This document shows positions 1 through 8,415 of a stretch of DNA of 54,316 nucleotides, in pieces. The stretch spans positions 1 through 54,316 of the forward strand of contig DASYSE010000055.1 in NCBI GenBank assembly GCA_036003705.1, read 5' to 3'. The notes beneath the pieces are model-generated. The model made no database searches and had not been told where the DNA came from. It was given only the letters and a program-made list of their open reading frames with translations. The position numbers and the translations under genes were made by a program. Numbering within the stretch: position 1 is the stretch's first letter; every line of letters begins with the position of its first letter. Source of the stretch: CALGFH01 sp036003705. Lineage in GTDB: Bacteria; Actinomycetota; CALGFH01.

Positions 1-927
1 GTCGAACACGCCGGCCTGGCGCAGCGCCTCGGTGCGGAAGCAGACGGCGCCCCCGCAGAAGGCAAACACCTCCTCCGGCCGCTGGTACTGGCCCCGGTCC
101 AGCTCCTGGTAGGCCCGGTCGGCCCCGTAGCCGTCGCGGAAGACCATGCTGCCGGCGTTGTTGAGCACGTCGACCAGGGGCACGCCCGCCGGGACCTCCA
201 GCTCGACGTCGACCGGCTCCGGCTCGGCCTTGCCGCCGCCCGACCCGCCCGCCCAGGCCAGCTCCACCGGCTTGGTCGTCTCGGCCGCCACCCGCAGCCC
301 CAGCCGGAACGGCTCGCCTCCGCCGGCATGCCCGTCCACCGGGACCAGCAGCATCCCGGCCGGCCGGGTCCAGCGGAAGCGGCCAGGCCCCTCCCCCTCC
401 GGCCCGTAGGCGACCCGATCCCACAGCACCCGCTCGGTGACGTCCTCGCCGTCCACGGCGACCCGGTAGACGCGGACCCCGAGCTCCCGGCTGTCGAGGG
501 TGCCGGGGGTGAACCCGGGGGTGGCCAGCTCGACGGCCAGGAACCGTGGCAGGAACACGATCTTGGCCGAGACGGCGGCCAGCCGGTCGGCCCCCGGCTC
601 GGAGAACGGCTCCAGCAGCCGGCGCAGCCAGTCGGGGGCCGGCCGGGCGTCGTTGTTGATCAGGGCCACGAACGGTGTCGCGACCGCGCGCAGGGCGACG
701 TTGTTGCCGCCGGCGAACCCGTCGTTGCTGGCGTTGGCGATCGTCCGCACCCACGGGAACTGGTCGCGCAGCAGCTCCAGCGACCCGTCGCTGGAGGCGT
801 TGTCGACCACCCACACGGCCAGCTGCCCTTCGGGCAGGTCCTGGGCGGCCAGCCCGTCAAGGCAGTCGCCCAGCAGATGGGCGCCGTTCCAGTTGAGCAC
901 CACGACGGTCACCAGCGGCTCGGCCAC
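1..927 (-). CDS. GT2 glycosyltransferase (3' end cut by window edge)
   Basis: Family 2 glycosyltransferase, probably a rhamnosyl- or related transferase building an exported surface polysaccharide on the cytoplasmic face. The visible N-terminus reads VTVVVLNWNG and is followed by a VVDNASSDGS nucleotide-sugar loop and an INNDARPAPDW DXD-like region. A middle insert of about 130 residues is unassigned, and then comes a YQRPEEVFAFCGGAVCFRTE acceptor-side segment. The GTG at 927 is chosen because GAGG lies just upstream and the preceding ATPase gene stops 9 bases away. 309 codons are visible with no stop before base 1. It is last of five co-directional genes; the two upstream encode an ABC exporter. 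Family certain, sugar specificity not. Confidence 0.85.
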   Translation of the reverse strand, partial: MAEPLVTVVVLNWNGAHLLGDCLDGLAAQDLPEGQLAVWVVDNASSDGSLELLRDQFPWVRTIANASNDGFAGGNNVALRAVATPFVALINNDARPAPDWLRRLLEPFSEPGADRLAAVSAKIVFLPRFLAVELATPGFTPGTLDSRELGVRVYRVAVDGEDVTERVLWDRVAYGPEGEGPGRFRWTRPAGMLLVPVDGHAGGGEPFRLGLRVAAETTKPVELAWAGGSGGGKAEPEPVDVELEVPAGVPLVDVLNNAGSMVFRDGYGADRAYQELDRGQYQRPEEVFAFCGGAVCFRTEALRQAGVFD

Positions 928-935
928 GGCCCTCC

Positions 936-2111
936 TCAGGGGTCGACCTGCTCGGTGGTCCAGGCGACCTCCAGGACGCCGGTGCCGGTGTCGCCGACGG
1001 CCAGGAAGGCCTCCCCGAACCGACGGGCATCGTAGGTCACCTTGGTGGCCGGGTCACGGACGGCCACGGCGAAGGCGAAGATCCCCTTGAGCTGAGGCAG
1101 CTCCTTGACGGTGAAGCGGACGGTCGCGGTGCCGTCGGGGCCGGGGTGCAGCGGGTCGGAGTCCATCACCCACATGGGCACGTCGGCCGGGCCGGTGACG
1201 GCCAGGCGCACCGACACCGGGGCGGCGCCGGCCGGGCCGGCGACGTCGAGCTCGATGGCCATCGCCTCGCCGCCCCGGAAGTGGCCCTTGGCGGCCCCGC
1301 TGGCCGGGTCGACCAGGCGGACGGCGGCGACCCGCGGCCGGCCGGCGGCCATGGCGCCGCCTCCGGACTGGTCGGCGCCGGTGCCGAGCAGGCTGCGCAG
1401 GCGCTCGGCCGCCTCCACCGGGTCGCCGTCGTGCAGCACCCGCCCGTGGTCCAGGACCACCCCGCGGCTGCAGATCCGGGGGATCAGGTCGAGCGCGTGG
1501 GTGACGAACAGGATGGTGCAGCCCTGCTGCTGGAACTGGGCGATCTTGGCCAGGCACTTGCGCTGGAACGACTCGTCACCGACGGCCAGGACCTCGTCGA
1601 CCAGCAGGATGTCGGGGCTGACGTGGACGGCGACGGCGAACCCCAGGCGCACGTACTGCCCGGAGCTGTAGTGCTTCACCTGGTTGTCGATGAAGGGCTC
1701 CAGCTCGGCGAAGGCCACGATGTCGTCGAAGTGGCGCCCGGTCTCCCCGCGGGACAGCCCGAGGATGGCGGCGTTCAGGTAGACGTTCTCGCGGCCGGTC
1801 AGCTCGCCGTTGAAGCCGGCCCCCAGCTCCAGCAGCGAGGCGATCCGGCCCCGGACCGTGACCCGGCCGGTGCTGGGGGCCAGGATGCCCGACAGCACCT
1901 TGAGCAGGGTCGACTTGCCCGACCCGTTGGGCCCGATGAGCCCGACGGTCTGCCCGCCGCCGATCTCCAGGTCCACCTCGCGCAGCGCCCAGAACTCCTC
2001 GGAGCTGGACTGCCGGTGCAGCAGCAGGCGCTCCTTGAGGCTGGTGGCCCGCCGGTGGTGGAGCTGGAAGCGCTTGCCGACCCCCTCGGCGCTGATGGTC
2101 GAGGCGTCCAT
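936..2111 (-). CDS. ABC transporter ATPase for polysaccharide export (Wzt/TagH-like)
   Basis: Cytoplasmic ATPase that powers export of a lipid-linked polysaccharide with the permease encoded just upstream. Of 391 residues, the first ~245 are a nucleotide-binding domain: Walker A GPNGSGKST at about 60-68, signature YSSGQYVRLGF, Walker B ILLVDEVLAVGD and switch histidine in ILFVTHAL. The last ~135 residues form a beta-rich extension like the C-terminal domain of Wzt, which in known systems binds the modified glycan end; a methyltransferase in the same operon fits terminal methylation. The ATG overlaps the permease stop by one base (TGATG). A longer in-frame reading starts inside the permease and was rejected. 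Confidence 0.9.
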   Translation of the reverse strand: MDASTISAEGVGKRFQLHHRRATSLKERLLLHRQSSSEEFWALREVDLEIGGGQTVGLIGPNGSGKSTLLKVLSGILAPSTGRVTVRGRIASLLELGAGFNGELTGRENVYLNAAILGLSRGETGRHFDDIVAFAELEPFIDNQVKHYSSGQYVRLGFAVAVHVSPDILLVDEVLAVGDESFQRKCLAKIAQFQQQGCTILFVTHALDLIPRICSRGVVLDHGRVLHDGDPVEAAERLRSLLGTGADQSGGGAMAAGRPRVAAVRLVDPASGAAKGHFRGGEAMAIELDVAGPAGAAPVSVRLAVTGPADVPMWVMDSDPLHPGPDGTATVRFTVKELPQLKGIFAFAVAVRDPATKVTYDARRFGEAFLAVGDTGTGVLEVAWTTEQVDP

Positions 2112-3010
2112 CACAGCTCCTCGGCGAAGTCGGCCTGGAGCCGGCGGAAGGTCCACAGCCCGATGGCCAGCAGCACCAGCGAGACCGCCCCGGCCACGCC
2201 GAGCCAGCTGAGGTAGAACCCGTAGCCGTCGGCGGGCAGGATCTGCCTCGGCTTCCCGTCGACGGTGACCACCGGGTGGACGTAGATGGCCCGCTGCATG
2301 GCCACCACCACGGCGGTCATCGGGCTGGCCATGTAGAGGTCGAACAGCCATCCGTGGCCGGCCGCCTGGTCGCGGATCACCGTCACCGGGTACACGATCG
2401 GGGTCAGCCAGAACCCGGCCAGCAGGGCGATCTCCAGCAGGTGCTCGACGTCGCGGTAGCGGACGTTCACGGCCGAGGCCAGCAGCGACATGGCCACCGT
2501 CACGGTCACCGCCACGGCGAGGGCCGGCACCAGCAGCCACAGCTGCGGCCCGAAGGCGGCCGGGTAGAACGGGACCAGGACGACGAACAGCACCAGCAGC
2601 TGGAGCAGGAAGTGGACCCCGGAGAAGCCGACCGAGGACAGCGGCAGCACGACCCTGGGGAAGCGGACCTTGCGGACCAGGTTGGCGTTGCCGACCACCG
2701 ACCCGGTGGCGGTCAGGGTGGCCAGGTTGAAGAAGTTCCAGACCAGGAAGCCGGCCATGAACAGCACCGCGAAGCTGGGCACGCCGTTGGGCAGCAGGAC
2801 GCTGAAGACCAGGCTGAACACGCCCAGGTAGAGCAGCGGGTTGGCCATCGACCAGATGAACCCCAGGGCCGAGTTCTTGTACTTGACCTTGAGGTCCTTG
2901 CGGACCAGCTCGGTCAGCAGCTCGAGGCGGACCCGCGACTGGGCCGCGCCGCGGGTGTCGGCCGCGCTCCGTGGCTGCACCATCCGCTGTCTGTTCCTGT
3001 CTCCGGCCAT
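2111..3010 (-). CDS. ABC-2 type polysaccharide export permease (Wzm/TagG-like)
   Basis: Integral membrane subunit (299 residues) of a polysaccharide ABC exporter. A hydrophilic N-terminus is followed by a VRKDLKVKYKNSALGFIWSM segment, typical just before the first helix in the ABC-2 family, and about six hydrophobic segments. The length is normal for Wzm/TagG. It pairs with the ATPase whose start overlaps its stop. The ATG at 3010 lies 13 bases after the upstream glycosyltransferase stop but has no strong Shine-Dalgarno; a second ATG ten codons in is possible. Confidence 0.88.
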   Translation of the reverse strand: MAGDRNRQRMVQPRSAADTRGAAQSRVRLELLTELVRKDLKVKYKNSALGFIWSMANPLLYLGVFSLVFSVLLPNGVPSFAVLFMAGFLVWNFFNLATLTATGSVVGNANLVRKVRFPRVVLPLSSVGFSGVHFLLQLLVLFVVLVPFYPAAFGPQLWLLVPALAVAVTVTVAMSLLASAVNVRYRDVEHLLEIALLAGFWLTPIVYPVTVIRDQAAGHGWLFDLYMASPMTAVVVAMQRAIYVHPVVTVDGKPRQILPADGYGFYLSWLGVAGAVSLVLLAIGLWTFRRLQADFAEEL

Positions 3011-3023
3011 CCGTTGCTGAAGC

Positions 3024-4577
3024 TTAGCGGGCGTGGCCGATGCCGAGGTCGGCCGCGATCTGCCGCCAGCGGGCGGCGAACGCCTCCTCGGAGAAGGCGC
3101 CGGCCCGCTCGACGGCGCCGGCGGCCAGGCGGGCCCGCAGCCGCTCGTCGCCGGCCACCTTGCGGGTCAGGGTCTCCAGCTCGGCCAGGGTCGTCCAGCG
3201 GTAGCCGTCGGTGCCGTTGCGGACGATCTCGCGCTGGCCGGCCTTGTCGATCACCACCGGGACGCAGCCGGCGGCCATGGCTTCGACGGTGGTGATCCCG
3301 AAGTGCTCGAACCTCCAGGGCGCCGCCTCCTCGTCCTCGCCCAGCCCGGTCGCCGCCCAGAAGATCGAGCTGCTGGCGAACAGCTCCTCGACCAGCGGCC
3401 GGGGGGCGTTGGCGTGGAGGTGGACGGGCAGGCCCGCGGCGGCCCGCTCGACCTCGGCCAGGTAGGGCAGGTGGGCCGGCTCGCAGCCGCCGGCCAGGTG
3501 CAGCTCCCAGCCGTCCAGCCCGCCGCCGCGGACCATCTGGGCGAACGCCTGGACCTGTTCGAGCTGCTTCTTGGCGTGGCCGAAGCCGGGGGCGATGAAC
3601 CGGCCGACGGTCAGGATGCGCCTGGCCTTGGGCCCCGAGCGCAGGTCCCTGGTCCGGATGGGCGGGAACAGCACGTCCGAGTCGATCCCCCATAGGCGCC
3701 GGATCCAGCTCCGGGTGTACTCGGAGTTGGCCAGCACCCGCTGGTAGTGGCGCAGGAAGTCCAGGTCGGTGGGGTCGCGCAGCAGCCATGGGAAGCGCTC
3801 GCCGGCCCAGCGGCGCGGCTCCCACCTGGCGTCGGCCATGCGCAGCCGGCTCACCGCCACTCCGAGGGTGCGGTCGTCGCCGGCGCCGGGCACGAAGGTG
3901 TCGCTGGAGAACGCCACCTCCCGGTCGTGCTGGCTGGGCGGCAGCGCCAGCTCGTGGCGGCGGAAGCCGGCCGGGTCGGCCTCCAGCCGGGCCAGCTCGG
4001 CGCCGCCCTCGTGGCTGACGACCACCTCGGCCGGGCCGGGGGCGCCGGGTCGGCCGAGGTCGAACACCACCCGCTTGGCCTGCCCGCCGGCCAGCTGCAG
4101 GCCGGCCCGGCCGCTGGTCCACACCCAGGTGCGGCGGCGGCCGCCCTCGGGCGGGAACCAGCCGAGGCCCCACTCGACCACCCCGGGCTTGCCCTGGCGG
4201 ACGTGGCGGCCGAGCAGCCGGACCAGGCGGCGCTGCCAGCCGGCCAGGTCGTGGTCGAACGGGGTCGGGAAGTAGCACAGGTACAGGTTGTGGCCGGCCT
4301 GGGCCTTGACCCGGCTCATGTAGGAGGCGTTGACGAACAGCTCGTACTCGGCCGACAGGCGGGCCACCTGCGGCTCGCCCCGGTCGGGGACGATCCGCAG
4401 GCTGACCTTGCCGAGGTTGAGGCCGAGATGGTCGGCCAGGATCTCCTTGCCGACGTCCTCGTGGCCGACCAGGTCGACCTCGTGACCCTCGTCGGCCAGG
4501 ACCTGGGCGAGCATGCAGCTGTGGCGCTCCCCCCCACCCATCGACTGCAGGAACCGGTTGTAGACCGCCACCTTCAA
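3024..4577 (-). CDS. GT4-type (group 1) glycosyltransferase
   Basis: Glycosyltransferase of GT-B fold, 517 residues, likely adding a sugar to the exported polysaccharide. The N-terminal half has the MGGGERHSCMLAQ acceptor-side motif; the C-terminal half has ILTVGRF, a DGWELHLAGG strand, and FGITTVEAMAAGCVPVV, the usual donor-sugar E-x7-E region. A roughly 120-residue beta-rich insert sits between the halves, which makes it longer than typical 380-420-residue members. The TTG at 4577 is preferred because GGGGAG lies ten bases upstream; a GTG two codons later is the alternative. It follows the methyltransferase gene by 37 bases. Linkage specificity cannot be read from sequence. Confidence 0.85.
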   Translation of the reverse strand: MKVAVYNRFLQSMGGGERHSCMLAQVLADEGHEVDLVGHEDVGKEILADHLGLNLGKVSLRIVPDRGEPQVARLSAEYELFVNASYMSRVKAQAGHNLYLCYFPTPFDHDLAGWQRRLVRLLGRHVRQGKPGVVEWGLGWFPPEGGRRRTWVWTSGRAGLQLAGGQAKRVVFDLGRPGAPGPAEVVVSHEGGAELARLEADPAGFRRHELALPPSQHDREVAFSSDTFVPGAGDDRTLGVAVSRLRMADARWEPRRWAGERFPWLLRDPTDLDFLRHYQRVLANSEYTRSWIRRLWGIDSDVLFPPIRTRDLRSGPKARRILTVGRFIAPGFGHAKKQLEQVQAFAQMVRGGGLDGWELHLAGGCEPAHLPYLAEVERAAAGLPVHLHANAPRPLVEELFASSSIFWAATGLGEDEEAAPWRFEHFGITTVEAMAAGCVPVVIDKAGQREIVRNGTDGYRWTTLAELETLTRKVAGDERLRARLAAGAVERAGAFSEEAFAARWRQIAADLGIGHAR

Positions 4578-4614
4578 GACGCGTGAACTCCCCGGATCTT
4601 CGGGCCCTGGGGAA

Positions 4615-5478
4615 TCAGCCCCGGGCGACGACGTAGGTCTCGTTGCTCTGGTAGAGCCCCCGTACCAGCTTCTCGTGGGCCCTGCGGGCCTCCCGCAGCG
4701 CCTCGGTGGTCTCCTGCAGCCGGCCGGCCAGTTCCTTGACCACGTGGGACAGCTGGTAGGCCCACTCCGGGTCGTGGTGCTCGGTGACCCGGCCCTTGCG
4801 GTCGTGGTGGTCGAGGCTGGCCCGCAGCCCGCCCATGGCCTGCTCGAGCAGGTCGTCCACGGGCGGGTGGACGAGCGGCTCGGGGACAAGGTACTCCGGC
4901 GGCGGGCCTGGGTGGTTGGCCGGGTTGGTCCCGGTCTCCTCCACCTCCAGCCCGGCCTGGCGGCAGAGGAACTCCAGCAGAGGCAGGTCGTAGAAGCGGA
5001 CATGGGTCGGGTCGCGCCAGAAGTCGTGGCTGAGGACCGCGTAGCAGGCCGGGTTGGGGGTCACGGCCACGAAGCGGCCGCCGGGGGCGAGCACCCGGCG
5101 CACCCCGGCGAGCAGCTCGCGGGCCTGGTCGGGGGTGAGGTGCTCGATGAAGTGGGAGCAGAACACCCCCCGGTAGGGACCGGGGACGGGGCCTTGCGCT
5201 CCGCCGGGCAGGCCGCCATGCAGGAAGGCGATGGCGTCGCCGCACAGGACGTCCAGGCCCTCGGCCCGCGCCTTGTCCACCATGCCCTCGTCCGAGTCGA
5301 CCCCCTGGGCCTTGACCCCGGCCTCCTCCAGCAGGCCGAGGAACTCGCCGCGGCCGCAGCCCAGCTCCAGCACCGGGCCCCTGTCCTTGAACATCGGCAC
5401 GTAGTGGCGCAGGACCTCGCGCGTGTGCTCGGGGTCGAACCCCATGTAGGAGTAGTAGTCGCTTTCCAACCGGGTCAC
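4615..5478 (-). CDS. class I SAM-dependent methyltransferase
   Basis: First gene of the surface-polysaccharide operon. The Rossmann methyltransferase core shows motif I VLELGCGRGEFLGLL, acidic GVDSDEGMV after beta-2, and FCSHFIEHLTPD near motif IV. The C-terminus (about residues 215-287) is helical and charged and may form a coiled coil. Methyltransferases in Wzm/Wzt operons often cap or decorate the glycan, and the partner ATPase carries the extra domain that reads such caps; applying that here is inference. ATG at 5478; 287 residues. Confidence 0.85.
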   Translation of the reverse strand: MTRLESDYYSYMGFDPEHTREVLRHYVPMFKDRGPVLELGCGRGEFLGLLEEAGVKAQGVDSDEGMVDKARAEGLDVLCGDAIAFLHGGLPGGAQGPVPGPYRGVFCSHFIEHLTPDQARELLAGVRRVLAPGGRFVAVTPNPACYAVLSHDFWRDPTHVRFYDLPLLEFLCRQAGLEVEETGTNPANHPGPPPEYLVPEPLVHPPVDDLLEQAMGGLRASLDHHDRKGRVTEHHDPEWAYQLSHVVKELAGRLQETTEALREARRAHEKLVRGLYQSNETYVVARG

Positions 5479-5740
5479 CGTTCCGACCTCCGCGCTGGGT
5501 TGTCCGACGCCTGCGCTGGCACTTTACGACGCCGGCTCACGACCCGGCCACGACCTGGCAACGACCCGGCGGCGGGCAACTATGCTGGATGCCACAAGAA
5601 CACCGGCCAAGCATCCGGGGTCGACGAACTGCGTGGCCGCCGTGGGCGGCGCGCAGGCTTCGGGGCTACACGGATGGCTTGGTGCCGCATGCGGCGCCGG
5701 ATACATGACCGCTGTTCTAGGCCATGAGGAGGTTGGAGCG
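5479..5740. promoter_or_regulatory. divergent promoter region between export operon and LCP gene
   Basis: 262 bases separate the divergent methyltransferase and LCP genes. Around 5540-5575 there are three imperfect copies of a short CACGACCCGGC-like string. A TATGCT hexamer at 5581-5586 could be a -10 box for the rightward gene, but no convincing -35 is visible. Any protein-coding reading here lacks codon structure. Confidence 0.3.
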
Positions 5741-6838
5741 ATGAGCGGCTGGTCCGACGAGGGGGCCGGTGACCGGCACGGCCGGGCCGGCACGGCCGGT
5801 GAGCGGCCCCAGAAGCCGCTGCCGCCGGACTGGAGCGTCCGGCCAGGGGAGCAGCGCCGGCGCCCACAGCGCCAGGCCGGCGTCGCGCGCCCGCGGCCCC
5901 GCTGGGGCCGCCGGATCGGCGTGGTCCTGCTGGTCCTGCTCGTGCTGCTGGTCGGCCTGGCCGTGTGGGTGGACCGCCGGCTCAACCGGGTCGACGCCCT
6001 GCCCGACTACCAGGGCCGGCCCGCCGCAACCCCAGGGGCCGACTGGCTGATCGTCGGGTCGGACAGCCGCCAAGGGCTGGACGAGGCACGGCGCCGGCAG
6101 CTCGGCACCGGCCAGGCCGCCGGCCGGCGCGCCGACACCATGATGCTGCTGCACATCCCCCGCGGCACCGGCAAGCCGACCCTGGTCAGCCTGCCCCGCG
6201 ACTCCTACGTGCCGATCCCGGGCCGGGAGCCCAACAAGCTGAACGCGGCCTACGCCTTCGGCGGCCCGCGGCTGCTCGCCCGCACCGTCGAGCAGGTCAC
6301 CGGCATCCGCATCGACCGCTACATGGAGGTCGGGTTCGACGGCTTCGCCACCGTGGTCGACGCCGTCGGCGGGGTCCAGATCTGCCCCAAGAAGGCGATG
6401 CGCGACCCGATGGCCGGCCTCGACGTCAAGGCCGGCTGCCAGGTGGTGGCCAGCCGGCAGGCGCTGGCCTACGTCCGCACCCGGGCCGGCGGCCGCGGCG
6501 ACCTGGACCGGGTCGAGCGCCAGCAGGAGTTCCTCGGATCCCTGATCGGCAAGGCGACCAGCCCCGGGGTGCTGCTCAACCCGTTCCGGAGCGTCCCGCT
6601 GGTCCTCCGCGGGACCGACGCCGTGGCCGTCGACCGCGCCGCCCACGTCTACAACCTGGTCCGGTTCCCGTTCGCGATGCGCGACGTCAGCGGCGGCGGC
6701 GGGGTCGCGACCACCGTCCCGGTCGCCGGCGGGGGCAGCGTCCCCGGGGTCGGCTCGGTGGTGCGCTGGGACCGCGAGCGGGCCCTGGCGCTGTTCGAGG
6801 CCCTCAAGCAGGACCAGCCGATCCCCGGGTCCGGCTGA
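5741..6838 (+). CDS. LytR-CpsA-Psr (LCP) family cell-wall glycopolymer ligase
   Basis: LCP proteins transfer undecaprenyl-linked glycopolymers to peptidoglycan outside the membrane. This 365-residue protein has a basic, proline-rich cytoplasmic N-terminus, one membrane helix at about 60-77, then the LCP domain: DWLIVGSDSRQG, DTMMLLHIPRG, TLVSLPRDSYVPI, NKLNAAYAFGG and ERQQEFLGSL. The Arg/Asp residues that bind the lipid pyrophosphate are in these blocks. It lacks the LytR C-terminal domain of the second LCP gene at 35193. ATG at 5741 has a strong GAGGAGG upstream; a longer frame from 5582 was rejected. The last codons (IPGSG) lie in the first unit of a 17-bp tandem repeat, and the stop is formed at the first unit junction. 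Confidence 0.9.
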   Translation: MSGWSDEGAGDRHGRAGTAGERPQKPLPPDWSVRPGEQRRRPQRQAGVARPRPRWGRRIGVVLLVLLVLLVGLAVWVDRRLNRVDALPDYQGRPAATPGADWLIVGSDSRQGLDEARRRQLGTGQAAGRRADTMMLLHIPRGTGKPTLVSLPRDSYVPIPGREPNKLNAAYAFGGPRLLARTVEQVTGIRIDRYMEVGFDGFATVVDAVGGVQICPKKAMRDPMAGLDVKAGCQVVASRQALAYVRTRAGGRGDLDRVERQQEFLGSLIGKATSPGVLLNPFRSVPLVLRGTDAVAVDRAAHVYNLVRFPFAMRDVSGGGGVATTVPVAGGGSVPGVGSVVRWDRERALALFEALKQDQPIPGSG

Positions 6839-6938
6839 TCCCCGGGTCCGGCCGATCCCCGGGTCCGGCCGATCCCCGGGTCCGGCCGATCCCTGGATCC
6901 GGCCGATCCCTGGATCCAGACGATCCCCGGGTCCGGCC
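6820..6938 (+). repeat. 17-bp minisatellite, seven units, at the 3' end of the LCP gene
   Basis: Seven head-to-tail copies of GATCCCCGGGTCCGGCC. Units 2, 3, 4 and 7 match the consensus; unit 1 ends in T, which creates the TGA stop of the LCP gene with the next unit; units 5 and 6 carry C-to-T and G-to-A changes (GATCCCTGGATCC). There are no spacers, so it is not CRISPR. The CCCCGGGTCCGGCC core resembles the CCCCGGGGTCCGGCC module at 16745-16760 and, inverted, near 50570. Confidence 0.9.
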
Positions 6939-6990
6939 GAATCGCTCCGTCGCCGCCGGCCGCCGGACGCGGTATGGTATGCCCGCAGGA

Positions 6991-7008
6991 TGGAAAGTGC
7001 ATTCCGCA
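6991..7008 (+). promoter_or_regulatory. candidate IclR-family operator upstream of the DUF6986-like gene
   Basis: TGGAAAGTGCATTCCGCA, with GGAA and TTCC arms six bases apart, 28 bases before the GTG. It shares the TCCGCA core with sites before iclR, glxR and hyi. Assignment to the IclR protein encoded here is inference from site similarity and location. Confidence 0.4.
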
Positions 7009-7035
7009 TCGCTTGGCCGGTCGAGAGGAGGGCTG

Positions 7036-8301
7036 GTGACCGACGTCCTCCCGCGCCTGGGCGCCGACGTCCTGGACGAGCTCGACCGGCGCCTGGCCCC
7101 GGCCGACGCCGACCTCGCCGCCCGCTACCCGGGGGACGCCGGCGCCCGCCAGCCGGTGCACACCGTGTACGTCGCGGCCGACCTGATGACCCCGGGACTG
7201 GCCGCCGGCTGGGGCGCGCAGGCGCTGGCGGCGCTGGACCGGCACGCCGGCACCGCCCAGGCCCTGGCCGCGGCCACCGCGACCGACGCGGCGCTGGTCG
7301 CCGAGGTGTACCCCGCCATCCGGGACAAGCTGGCCCGGGAGCCGATCGAGGACCTGCGCCTCGACTTCGAGGACGGGTACGGGCACCGGCCGGACGAGCG
7401 GGAGGACCAGGACGCCCTGGCCGCGGCCAGCGCCCTGGCCGCGGCGCTGGAGGCTGGGACGTCGCCGCCCTACGTCGGGCTGCGGATCAAGTGCCTCGAG
7501 GCCGCCACCCGGCGCCGGGGGGTGCGGACCCTCGACCTGTTCCTGAGCGGGCTGCTGGCGCAGGCCGCCCTGCCCGGCGGGTTCGTGGTCACGCTGCCCA
7601 AGGTGACCGACGTCCGCCAGGTCGAGGCCATGGCCATGGTGTGCGGGCTGCTGGAGCAGGGCCACGGCCTGCCCGAGCGGCGGCTGCGGTTCGAGCTCCA
7701 GATCGAGACGCCGCAGTCGATCCTGGCCGCCGACGGCACCGCGGCCGTGGCCAGGATGCTCCACGCCGCCGGGGGCCGCTGCTCCGGCCTGCACTACGGC
7801 ACCTACGACTACAGCGCCGCCTGCGGGATCGCGGCCGCCTACCAGAGCATGGACCACCCCGTGGCCGACCACGCCAGGGCGGTCATGCAGGTGGCCGCCG
7901 CCGGGACCGGGGTGCGGCTGTCCGACGGGTCAACCAACGTGCTGCCGGTCGGCGACACCCCGGCGGTGCACGCGGCCTGGCGGCTGCACGCCGGCCTGGT
8001 CCGCCGGTCGCTGGTGCGCGGCTACTGGCAGGGCTGGGACATGCACCCGGCCCAGCTGCCCACCCGCTACCTGGCGACCTACGCCTTCTTCCGCGAGGGC
8101 CTGCCGGCGGCGGCGGCCCGGCTGCGCGCCTACGCCGAGCGCACCGCCGGCGGCGTGCTCGACGAGCCGGCCACGGCGCAGGCCCTGGCCGGGTTCGTGG
8201 CCCGCGGCCTCGACTGCGGAGCCCTGGACGCGACCGAGGTCCAGGAGCTTACCGGACTGGACCGTCGGGCCATCGACGGCTACGCGCGGCGGGCCGGCTG
8301 A
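7036..8301 (+). CDS. DUF6986-like aldolase/citrate-lyase-fold protein of the purine cluster
   Basis: 421-residue protein resembling the DUF6986 family, related in fold to HpcH/HpaI aldolases, CitE and malate-synthase-like TIM barrels. Visible features are an acidic metal-type motif LRLDFEDGYG, GLRIKCLEAATRRRGVRTLD, LRFELQIETPQSI (an E-x-E-T element expected of the PEP/pyruvate superfamily), and a GLHYGTYDYSAACGI segment. GTG at 7036 follows GAGAGGAGGG. It lies upstream of iclR and the purine genes, behind a candidate IclR site. The reaction is not known to me; a C2/C3 keto-acid lyase or condensing step on glyoxylate or ureidoglycolate would fit both fold and context. Family recognised by motif and neighbourhood, not by search. 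Confidence 0.7.
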   Translation: MTDVLPRLGADVLDELDRRLAPADADLAARYPGDAGARQPVHTVYVAADLMTPGLAAGWGAQALAALDRHAGTAQALAAATATDAALVAEVYPAIRDKLAREPIEDLRLDFEDGYGHRPDEREDQDALAAASALAAALEAGTSPPYVGLRIKCLEAATRRRGVRTLDLFLSGLLAQAALPGGFVVTLPKVTDVRQVEAMAMVCGLLEQGHGLPERRLRFELQIETPQSILAADGTAAVARMLHAAGGRCSGLHYGTYDYSAACGIAAAYQSMDHPVADHARAVMQVAAAGTGVRLSDGSTNVLPVGDTPAVHAAWRLHAGLVRRSLVRGYWQGWDMHPAQLPTRYLATYAFFREGLPAAAARLRAYAERTAGGVLDEPATAQALAGFVARGLDCGALDATEVQELTGLDRRAIDGYARRAG

Positions 8302-8349
8302 GGCTGCCGAACCCGCCGCCTGCCCATCCATGCCCGCGTAGCGGATGCG

Positions 8350-8370
8350 ATTTCCGCAACATGGGCGGAT
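8350..8370 (+). promoter_or_regulatory. candidate IclR-family operator upstream of iclR
   Basis: ATTTCCGCAACATGGGCGGAT, whose TTTCCGC and GCGGAT arms form an imperfect inverted repeat about 45 bases before the regulator's proposed start. The position suggests autoregulation. Confidence 0.4.
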
Positions 8371-8415
8371 GATGGGTGGTGAATCCGCACGAGTCGGTCG
8401 ACCGGGAGGCCTGCC

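Noticed and set aside
3024..5003. 659-residue glycosyltransferase
   Set aside because: The first 142 residues are antiframe to the methyltransferase gene and have no codon structure; GT homology begins at KVAVYNRF.
6820..6938. CRISPR-like array
   Set aside because: Units are directly adjacent with no spacers, and the first unit is coding; it is a minisatellite.
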